A DNA stretch of 6,233 nucleotides from Anaerolineales bacterium UBA5069 (GTDB lineage: Bacteria; Chloroflexota; Anaerolineae; Caldilineales; Caldilineaceae): the NCBI GenBank assembly GCA_002415895.1, contig DIAV01000364.1, forward strand, positions 1 through 6,233, given 5' to 3'. A program made the translations under genes and the position numbers. The notes beneath the pieces were generated by a model, which saw only the letters and a list, made by a program, of their open reading frames with translations, was not told the DNA's origin and ran no database searches. Shown one piece after another: positions 1 through 6,233 of this stretch (position 1 is its first letter; each line of letters starts with the position of its first letter).

Positions 1-18
1 TCTCAATGTGACTCCACT

Positions 19-1458
19 TTAGGTATCCAGCGCGCCGGCCGCACGCAGCAGGGCGGCCAGTGGCGCGTTCTTGTGTTGCGTTGCCGCCATAATCGGCGTG
101 AAGCCACCCGCCTGGGTTGCATTGGCATCCGCGCCGGCGTCAAGCAGCATGCGTGCAACCTCGTAGTGGTTTCCGGCAACGGCTGCGTGCAGCGGCTGGA
201 TCGCCATGGCGTTGCGTGCGACGGCGTGAACATTGGCCCCATGCGCCAGGAGTATGCTTACAACCTCAGTGCGCCCATAATAACTGGCCAGTTGAAGGGG
301 CGTATAACCGTCGCTGGAGAATGCATCAATCTCATCCGGCACATAGCCAAGGATGCGCTCGACGCGCGCAGCTTCGCCCAGCGCGCTGGCTTCGTGAAGC
401 GTGGTGCGCATGCCGCTCGCGCGCAACGCCGCAACGATGGCCGCGTTGCCATGATGGAGGCTGAAGAGCAGCGCTGAAACGCCATCGTCCATGTGCGTAT
501 AGGCGAGGCCGGGCGACTGCGTGAGGTAGGCCTGCGTAGCCGCGACATCACCCGCGGCCACGCCCGCATTGAAGCCATCAACCCGGCCATGGATCTCCTG
601 CAGCGGTGCAAAACGCTCTGCGAGCTCATGAGCGAGCTGATCACAGGCAGCCACGCCAAGGGTGCCCATACCCAGACGCAAGCCCTCAACTTCCGCCAGC
701 GCGGCAAGCAGTTGGCGGGCCAGCATCTGCCCCTCGCCTGGCGCGCGATCAAGCACGCGCAGCGTCTTTTCAAGCTGATTCGTATGTTCGCGCACATGCG
801 CAGCAAGACGCTGCATGCGGAAGAGAATCGGCAGCGGTGTCGATTCCCACATGGTGGAAAGCGTGTGCACCTCTTCGTCGCTCAAGTAAACGAGCCACGC
901 CTGCACCTTGGCGTGGACGCGTGCGTACTCTGCCCACAGTTCGGTGAGAGTGCCCGTTGGCAGAATTGCCACCTGTTCACCCGTGCGCGCGGCAACCTGC
1001 TCGGGGTTCAGCTCGTCGGCAGGGCCGCCATCCAGCGCGTTAAGGATCGTGGCAAGGAAGTAGCGTTCCACCTCGTGAACGTGCATCACAATGGTGCGTA
1101 CGGGCCACTCACCCGGTGCGGGCGGCGTATCAATTTCGCCTTCCTCCAGCGGGGAGATGCCAAGCAGCATGGCCTGCATGTCGCGAAAGGCCGCCTGGTG
1201 TTCGGCCAGCGCATGCTGGGCCAGCGTGAGCGCCTTGTTGGAGGCGGCGCGTTCCACGTGCAGCCGCCCGGCCAGCGCGCGCAGCGCCATTGTGGCGTGG
1301 AGCGGTGCATAGCGCACGCCAGTGTAGTCGTCCCATCCCCAGGCGTAGCTGTCAAGCACGCGTGTAGGCCAGCGCGTCATCTCCCCGGCAAACGCAATCA
1401 TCTGCGCACTGAGCGCCGAGGTGGGGCTGAGAAGATCCTCATGCAGGTGGGCGGCCAT
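19..1458 (-). CDS. DinB-like four-helix domain fused to C-terminal ankyrin repeats
   Basis: This is a 479-residue protein with no signal peptide, so probably cytoplasmic. Residues ~80-235 look like a DinB/YfiT-type metal-binding helical bundle. W118 and H126 sit in a WPVRTIVMHVHEVER segment and the second helix carries H221 and H225 (HVREH), which would be the usual three-histidine metal site. Family members include bacillithiol- or mycothiol-dependent transferases and many proteins of unknown role. Residues ~236-290 form a helical linker. Residues ~293-479 hold about six ankyrin-type repeats; the clearest are GYTPLQLASYYGRTEVVSILL at 384-404 (broken here only by naming its ends), QPLHAAVAGNHYEVARMLL near 421-439 and GFTPIMAATQHKN near 452-464. 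The first ~75 residues match nothing I recognise. The ATG at 1458 is preferred over an in-frame TTG at 1524 because GGAG lies 6 nt before it. The gene is last in the probable operon, 138 bases after the reductase gene. The metal site suggests activity and the ankyrins suggest protein binding, but the substrate and partner are unknown. Confidence 0.85.
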   Translation of the reverse strand: MAAHLHEDLLSPTSALSAQMIAFAGEMTRWPTRVLDSYAWGWDDYTGVRYAPLHATMALRALAGRLHVERAASNKALTLAQHALAEHQAAFRDMQAMLLGISPLEEGEIDTPPAPGEWPVRTIVMHVHEVERYFLATILNALDGGPADELNPEQVAARTGEQVAILPTGTLTELWAEYARVHAKVQAWLVYLSDEEVHTLSTMWESTPLPILFRMQRLAAHVREHTNQLEKTLRVLDRAPGEGQMLARQLLAALAEVEGLRLGMGTLGVAACDQLAHELAERFAPLQEIHGRVDGFNAGVAAGDVAATQAYLTQSPGLAYTHMDDGVSALLFSLHHGNAAIVAALRASGMRTTLHEASALGEAARVERILGYVPDEIDAFSSDGYTPLQLASYYGRTEVVSILLAHGANVHAVARNAMAIQPLHAAVAGNHYEVARMLLDAGADANATQAGGFTPIMAATQHKNAPLAALLRAAGALDT

Positions 1459-1464
1459 GGCGTT

Positions 1465-1468
1465 CTCC
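1465..1468 (-). promoter_or_regulatory. Shine-Dalgarno deciding the start of the DinB-ankyrin gene
   Basis: On the minus strand the sequence reads GGAG, then AACGCC, then ATG at 1458. The 6-nt spacing favours this start over the TTG at 1524, which would add 22 low-complexity residues encoded next to a tandem repeat. Confidence 0.6.
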
Positions 1469-1521
1469 AGGGTGGGCGGGCTGGTAGGGCGTGATTGGGG
1501 TGAGATTTCGGCGCGGTGTGG

Positions 1522-1557
1522 CAAGCTGCCGTTGCTGCCATTGCTGCCATTGCTGCG
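1522..1557. repeat. Short tandem repeat, four 9-bp units
   Basis: Four consecutive nonamers read CAAGCTGCC, GTTGCTGCC, ATTGCTGCC and ATTGCTGCG on the plus strand. The central pair differ at one base and the outer units are slightly degenerate. The array lies in the 138-base gap between the reductase stop and the DinB-ankyrin start, where I see no terminator and no convincing promoter. It may be a slippage-prone simple repeat. Confidence 0.7.
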
Positions 1558-1596
1558 CGATAGATGCCCATGCCATTTTGTGCTGCCGGCATGTGC

Positions 1597-2622
1597 CTAA
1601 TTCCACTGCAAACGTGCGCGCGTCTTCCAGTAGGCATCGGCAGGTTCGGCCAGTGACGCGAGCGCTGTGTCCGACTCCTCATCCCATGCCACATCAAGCG
1701 CCTTTACGTTGGAGCGCACCTGCTCGGCCGTGGCCGCGCCGCTGAGCACCACATCGGCCCACGGCTGGGCGAGCACCGCCGCAAGCGCCAGCGCGTCGAC
1801 CGTGCAATGCAGACGGGTGGCCTGGTGCACAAGCACCGCCATGGTGTGGGCAAAGGCAGGGTTGTCATTGCGCGGGGTCAGGCGGCCATTGGCTACGGCT
1901 TCCTTGACGATGACACCCAATCCTGCGGCATGAGCCGCAGCCAGGGCATCGCCCGCCGAACGCTCCAGCACGTTCCAGGTGGCCTGTACCACCGTAAAGA
2001 GGGGCAGGCCGTCAATGAACACCTCAAGCGCACGGGCAAGGGTGGCCGCCTGGTCCGGCCCGCTGAGCGTGAGACCAACCTGGGTGCCGGCTTCCTTGAG
2101 GCGCGCGAGCTTGCGCAGTACAGCGACATCCTCCAGCACGCCGCTCTCGCGCGTGGCCGAATGAATTTGGTACAGGTCAACACAGCCAGGCAGAAGCGCC
2201 TGTGTTTCGTTCCACTGGCGTTCCAGCACGGGTAACGACAGATCCTTGACCTCATGTTCCGCCGCTTGCACTTGCCAACCGGCCGTGTAGGTGTAGCCCC
2301 ACTTGGAACCGATGGTGACGTTACTGCTTGCACTTGCCAGCGCGGACTTGCGTACTTCAAGCCAACTGCCCAGAAAGGCTTCGGCACGGCCGTAGGAACG
2401 CGCGGCGTCGAAGTAGCGTACACCCGCGGCCCATGCGGCATCGAGCACTGTGTGCGCGTGCGTTTCCATGGCTGAGACAGTATAGTCGCCATCGAGGTCA
2501 TCGCTGTGGCCCAGCGTCATATAGCCGGGACGGCCCAAAGCAGCCATGCCCAAACCGACAGGCGTTACCATGAGGCCACTGGCGCCAAGCGGGCGTAGTG
2601 TCATGCTTGTGATGCTGGACAA
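1597..2622 (-). CDS. Aldo/keto reductase
   Basis: This is a cytoplasmic NAD(P)H-dependent oxidoreductase of the aldo/keto reductase (TIM-barrel) superfamily, 341 residues, a normal length. The family interconverts aldehydes or ketones (often sugars or aldose-like compounds) and alcohols. The catalytic tetrad is complete: D72 and Y77 in YFDAARSYGRAE, K107 in IGSKWGY and H154 in DLYQIHSA. The N-terminus RPLGASGLMVTPVGLGMAALG is the usual first strand of the barrel. The KEAVANGRLTPRN segment and a late LSGAATAEQVRSN segment fit the cofactor-phosphate end of the fold. The start is taken as TTG at 2622, since AAGGAG lies 8 nt upstream; ATG at 2604 (335 residues) has no visible ribosome site. The gene begins 37 bases after the FAD oxidoreductase stop, so co-transcription is likely. 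It resembles the D-threo-aldose dehydrogenase/pyridoxal dehydrogenase-like branch, but I would not assign a substrate. Confidence 0.95.
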   Translation of the reverse strand: MSSITSMTLRPLGASGLMVTPVGLGMAALGRPGYMTLGHSDDLDGDYTVSAMETHAHTVLDAAWAAGVRYFDAARSYGRAEAFLGSWLEVRKSALASASSNVTIGSKWGYTYTAGWQVQAAEHEVKDLSLPVLERQWNETQALLPGCVDLYQIHSATRESGVLEDVAVLRKLARLKEAGTQVGLTLSGPDQAATLARALEVFIDGLPLFTVVQATWNVLERSAGDALAAAHAAGLGVIVKEAVANGRLTPRNDNPAFAHTMAVLVHQATRLHCTVDALALAAVLAQPWADVVLSGAATAEQVRSNVKALDVAWDEESDTALASLAEPADAYWKTRARLQWN

Positions 2623-2630
2623 AACGGTTT

Positions 2631-2636
2631 CTCCTT
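2631..2636 (-). promoter_or_regulatory. Strong Shine-Dalgarno before a TTG start of the reductase
   Basis: The minus strand reads AAGGAG, an 8-nt spacer (AAACCGTT), then TTG at 2622-2620. The in-frame ATG at 2604 is preceded only by a run without purine-rich complementarity to 16S rRNA. This site therefore decides for the TTG start, and it lies in the 37-base gap to the upstream gene. Confidence 0.65.
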
Positions 2637-2659
2637 GATTTGTGGCCGTGCGTAATCGC

Positions 2660-4072
<1,413 letters not shown>

Positions 4073-4136
4073 AAGTGAGATGGGGTGGTGGATGCGGATG
4101 TGTGCGAGCCGAACGAATTGCTGCGCGCATATGGCC

Positions 4137-4164
4137 ATTGTGGCAGATTGATGCAGATCGTGAA
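4137..4164 (-). promoter_or_regulatory. Weak candidate promoter for the FAD oxidoreductase cluster
   Basis: On the minus strand TTCACG (4164-4159) is followed after 16 bp by CACAAT (4142-4137). Each hexamer matches four of six sigma-70 consensus positions. Transcription would start near 4130 and leave a leader of roughly 58 nt before the ATG at 4072. Nothing stronger is visible between 4073 and 4300 on this strand, but the match is within what chance gives. Confidence 0.25.
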
Positions 4165-4227
4165 AGTGCGCGCAACGCCCTGTGAGATTGGGTGGCAGGA
4201 TTGCGCGCGTTGCAGCCACTGGACCGC

Positions 4228-4238
4228 TGCCATACGTC
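4228..4238 (+). repeat. 11-bp direct repeat, copy 1 (upstream of promoter)
   Basis: TGCCATACGTC here is identical to 4401-4411. The copy contains the left arm of the symmetric operator-like element at 4231-4262. The two copies flank the plus-strand promoter and lie 173 bp apart. Confidence 0.75.
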
Positions 4239-4262
4239 ATGCCAACGTTGTGTAGACGTATG
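4231..4262. promoter_or_regulatory. Symmetric operator-like element with three ACGT cores
   Basis: The outer arms CATACGTC (4231-4238) and GACGTATG (4255-4262) are perfect inverted copies. The exact centre of the dyad is itself a perfect palindrome, CAACGTTG (4243-4250). In all, 24 of 32 positions are symmetric. The ACGT cores begin at 4234, 4245 and 4256, so each is 11 bp from the next and on the same face of the helix. The element ends four bases before the -35 box at 4266. It is therefore centred about 55 bp upstream of the expected start site, compatible with either activation or repression. The central AACGTT resembles cores of LacI-family operators such as PurR, but the regulator is not in the window. 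Confidence 0.55.
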
Positions 4263-4265
4263 GGT

Positions 4266-4294
4266 TTGACGCGCCAATCTGCCGGTGCTATACT
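4266..4294 (+). promoter_or_regulatory. Sigma-70-type promoter of the binding-protein gene
   Basis: The -35 box is TTGACG (4266-4271, five of six consensus), the spacer is 17 bp and the -10 box is TATACT (4289-4294, five of six consensus). Transcription should begin near 4301. It drives the plus-strand lipoprotein gene and leaves a leader of about 217 nt. It is the best promoter match in the window. Confidence 0.75.
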
Positions 4295-4301
4295 CGACTC
4301 C

Positions 4302-4518
4302 ACAGTCCCCAGGGCTGATTGGCACTGGCGCACATCCCCTGCGCGTCCGGAACAGCCCGCCATCGCTTCCATGTGTTCACAGTGCGGTCACGCTTTATTT
4401 TGCCATACGTCTGTGCGCATCTCTTGTAAATCAACGCCGTTTGCCATCATCGCAGCCATCATTGCAACCGGGGTCGCATCCCCAGCGGAGGGGTGCGCGA
4501 GCGGCGAGAATTCGAACC
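4302..4518 (+). other. Long untranslated 5' leader of the binding-protein gene
   Basis: About 217 bases separate the predicted start site from the ATG at 4519. The leader contains the second copy of the 11-bp repeat (4401-4411). A small bulged hairpin at 4475-4497 (CCCC 4480-4483 with GGGG 4490-4493, plus four more pairs) occludes a purine-rich GGAGGGG. I do not recognise a known riboswitch core. The extent depends on the promoter call and on the start choice. Confidence 0.45.
4401..4411 (+). repeat. 11-bp direct repeat, copy 2 (in the leader)
   Basis: TGCCATACGTC is identical to 4228-4238. It lies about 100 bp downstream of the predicted transcription start, where an auxiliary operator could sit. 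A single 11-bp match in a region this size is unlikely, but not impossible, by chance. Confidence 0.6.
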
Positions 4519-6036
4519 ATGCCCTCTATCATCCCCCCACGAGAACGATTTGTGCGCAAGAGCCCCAACGCGGCTTGTCCTGCCGCGTTGCCGGGTGGCT
4601 GCGCGGGGTGGCGTTCAATCTGCCCCGCCAACGTCATGTGGGCCGTTTTGATCATCGCCTGGACAGTTTTGGGCTGTGCGCGTCAGACGCCCACCTCGGT
4701 GCAGGCCTCTGAGCCGCCCACAGCCTTGCCGGTGGCAGAACCCGCGACGATCGAAGTCACCCGCGTGGTTCTCTCGGAGCGCATTGTTGAGGCCACGCCC
4801 TTGCCGCCGCATGCCTGTGCGCCGCGTCTGCTGGAGGAAGCGCAGGAGATTGTCATCGCGCTGCTGGCCCCCATATCAGAGCCATCATCGCTCGCGGCGG
4901 CTTTGGGCGTGCAGACGTCGCTCTCAATGGCCATTGACGAAGTCAACGAAGGCGGCGGCATTGGCGGCAAGACCGTGCGCCTGTGGATTGGCGATACGGC
5001 CGGTGAGGTCGACCAGGCTGCGCATCAGGCAGTGCAGAGCATTACGATTGGCTGCGCGACTGCGATCATTGCGTCGGCAAACAACGGCGCTGCGCATGCG
5101 ATACTGGAGGTGGCCCACCGCTATGGCGTGCCCCTGCTTATTGTGGATGCACCCGACGACGACCTGACGGCAAGCCAATATCCTGAGATCTTCCGCCTTG
5201 CGCCCACCAACAGCATGCTTGTGCAGACGCCGGCAATGTGGTTGGAGGCGGTGGGCGACTTTAACGCGGACGGTAAGCGCAGTGCCCTGGTGATTACCGA
5301 CGAGAGCGACGCGGGCGCAGACCATGCGCAGTGGATTCGTGACGAACTTGGGCGGCACGGGTTCGAGACAGATGCCTACACGGTCATGCTGCCCAGCCAG
5401 GACTTTTCGTCTCTGATTGCGCGCCTTGTTGTGCGACCTGTGATGCCGGATGTTATCTTTATTCGCATCAGCGGTGACGATGCACTGATCCTGCAGCGCC
5501 AGCTGTTGGAGAATGGCATTGGCCCCCTCAAACAAAGCCTTATCGTTGCTGCGCGCGCGGCGCTTGATGACGGGCGCTTCTGGGCCACAGTGGGGCCGGC
5601 GGGCACATATGCGGTTGTGGGACGACTGGGACCATGGGACTCAACCGTTGATGAAGTGGGCCGCCGCTTTGCCACCGAATATGCGACCTACCTCGATCGC
5701 TGGCCGGATGCCGCCAGTTTCGCCGCGTTTGACGCCATGCACCTGCTGGCTGATGCAATGATGCGTGCGCCAACGCTGACGGCGGATGACCTGATCGTAG
5801 CGCTTGAGCAGAGTGACATACAGGGCGCATCGGGGTCTGTGCGCTTCCCCTTCGGCAGCAAGGCAAAACCCGCCGATGCAGGCATGGAGCCATGGGCCTG
5901 GCACCAATGGTTGGAACCCGCGCACATGTTCCTGCAGTATACCGAACCCAACCAGCGCGCAACCGAGATGGCAATCATATGGCCGCCACAGGTGGCCACT
6001 GTAGCCGGCGCTGTGGTGCGGCCTACGTCGCCGTAA
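4519..6036 (+). CDS. ABC transporter substrate-binding lipoprotein, branched-chain amino acid-binding superfamily
   Basis: This is a 505-residue exported ligand-binding protein of the periplasmic-binding fold type I (LivJ/LivK-like). A hydrophobic stretch MWAVLIIAWTVLGC ends in a lipobox, so C53 should be lipidated and the protein membrane-anchored outside the cell. Residues ~54-100 are a Pro/Thr/Ala-rich spacer containing EVTRVV. The first lobe starts at ~111 (IVIALLAP) and shows the signature AIDEVNEGGGIGGKTVRL at 138-155, then GVPLLIVDAP near 203. The second lobe begins near 250 and includes RSALVITDES. After C53 only C100 and C179 remain, a possible disulfide. An acidic DFNADGK loop lies at 247-253. 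The ATG at 4519 gives an unusually long (~39-residue) region before the hydrophobic core; GTG at 4552 is an alternative start and neither has a good Shine-Dalgarno. No permease or ATPase gene is nearby, so it is an orphan here. The ligand is unknown. Confidence 0.9.
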   Translation: MPSIIPPRERFVRKSPNAACPAALPGGCAGWRSICPANVMWAVLIIAWTVLGCARQTPTSVQASEPPTALPVAEPATIEVTRVVLSERIVEATPLPPHACAPRLLEEAQEIVIALLAPISEPSSLAAALGVQTSLSMAIDEVNEGGGIGGKTVRLWIGDTAGEVDQAAHQAVQSITIGCATAIIASANNGAAHAILEVAHRYGVPLLIVDAPDDDLTASQYPEIFRLAPTNSMLVQTPAMWLEAVGDFNADGKRSALVITDESDAGADHAQWIRDELGRHGFETDAYTVMLPSQDFSSLIARLVVRPVMPDVIFIRISGDDALILQRQLLENGIGPLKQSLIVAARAALDDGRFWATVGPAGTYAVVGRLGPWDSTVDEVGRRFATEYATYLDRWPDAASFAAFDAMHLLADAMMRAPTLTADDLIVALEQSDIQGASGSVRFPFGSKAKPADAGMEPWAWHQWLEPAHMFLQYTEPNQRATEMAIIWPPQVATVAGAVVRPTSP

Positions 6037-6064
6037 GCCAATCAATCGCCGGATCCAGGTTGGC

Positions 6065-6119
6065 ATGAATAATACAGGGGCGCGCAGTCCAGTGCGGACT
6101 GCGCGCCCCTGTATTTCAT
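6065..6119. terminator. Long perfect hairpin, probable transcription terminator
   Basis: Arms 6071-6090 and 6096-6115 are exact 20-bp inverted copies around the 5-nt loop AGTGC. ATGA (6065-6068) can pair with TCAT (6116-6119) beyond a 2-nt bulge. The stem lies 34 bases after the binding-protein stop. It has GC-rich inner pairs and an A/T-rich base, AATACA on one side and TGTATT on the other, so it could act on both strands. The U-tract is short, so a role in mRNA end protection is an alternative. Confidence 0.7.
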
Positions 6120-6132
6120 CGACACTGAACAC

Positions 6133-6233
6133 TCATGCATTGAGGCTGGTTATATTGTGTTGCGCCTCCTGCTGTGGCTCGTCAGTTTGCGGCATCATTC
6201 GTAGTGGCGGTGCAAGCCGCCGTAGGCGTGAAT
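6133..6233 (-). CDS. Possible C-terminal tail of a convergent gene (partial)
   Basis: Reading the minus strand in from the right edge, one frame stays open for 32 codons and stops with TGA at 6135-6133. The end is a polar tail (MMPQTDEPQQEAQHNITSLNA in part). The hairpin lies just beyond, as expected for two genes converging on a shared terminator. The fragment is too short to identify, and plus-strand frames are also open to the edge, so this is tentative. If it is not coding, 6120-6233 holds nothing I can name. Confidence 0.25.
   Translation of the reverse strand, partial: SRLRRLAPPLRMMPQTDEPQQEAQHNITSLNA

Noticed and set aside
493..1494. A 333-codon open frame on the plus strand, antisense to the DinB-ankyrin gene
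   Set aside because: The minus-strand frame has recognisable DinB and ankyrin motifs and a ribosome site. The antisense frame reads as Arg/His-rich sequence without domain features, a common shadow in GC-rich genes.
4209..4231. GCCACTGG near GCTGCC, reminiscent of part of a cobalamin riboswitch
   Set aside because: It lies upstream of the plus-strand promoter, and the other conserved boxes are missing.
4475..4497. A small hairpin in the leader as an attenuator or terminator
   Set aside because: It has a bulged stem of 4+4 pairs and no following U-tract, so it is noted only as part of the leader.
4285..4518. An upstream extension of the binding-protein frame starting at 4285
   Set aside because: The putative start precedes the -10 box, so it would lie before the expected transcript start. 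The residues are unlike a signal peptide, and there is no ribosome site.
4182..4712. A plus-strand frame whose interior from ATG 4371 looks like a short lipoprotein signal (AIIAAIIATG with a later Cys)
   Set aside because: It stops at 4712 inside the binding-protein gene, has no ribosome site at 4371 and its composition shifts to Arg-rich nonsense. The overlapping frame leads into a full binding domain.

Overview
The window reads as ordinary chromosomal DNA from a high-GC bacterium. I favour a member of the Chloroflexota. The reasons are a lipoprotein spacer with the EVTRVV motif typical of that phylum, an aldo/keto reductase of the GLGMAALGRPGY type, and a DinB/ankyrin mosaic protein. This is an inference from protein style, because there is no rRNA or marker gene here. 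I see no CRISPR array, tRNA, transposase or phage gene.

Layout. Three genes lie on the minus strand and are probably co-transcribed in this order: an FAD-dependent oxidoreductase of the DAO fold (4072 to 2660), an aldo/keto reductase (2622 to 1597, best started at a TTG behind a strong AAGGAG), and a DinB-like plus ankyrin-repeat protein (1458 to 19). The first gap is 37 bases. The second is 138 bases and holds a 9-bp tandem repeat. One gene, a lipoprotein of the branched-chain amino acid type ABC substrate-binding superfamily, runs divergently on the plus strand (4519 to 6036). A long perfect hairpin follows it. The last ~100 bases may hold the tail of a convergent minus-strand gene.

The 446-base divergent region (4073-4518) is the most structured non-coding part. 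It has a near-consensus sigma-70 promoter (TTGACG, 17 bp, TATACT) firing toward the lipoprotein gene. Four bases upstream of its -35 is a 32-bp symmetric element built from three ACGT cores exactly 11 bp apart. One arm of that element recurs as an 11-bp exact direct repeat about 170 bp downstream in the 5' leader. This looks like an undescribed operator for a regulator that is not in the window.

How the genes may work together. The exported binding protein could deliver a small polar metabolite, and the FAD oxidoreductase and NADPH-dependent reductase could process it. No permease or ATPase gene is present, and neither enzyme's substrate can be read from sequence, so a shared pathway is only a hypothesis. 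I find no clear new defence or mobile system. The most noteworthy items are the operator architecture and the DinB-ankyrin fusion.
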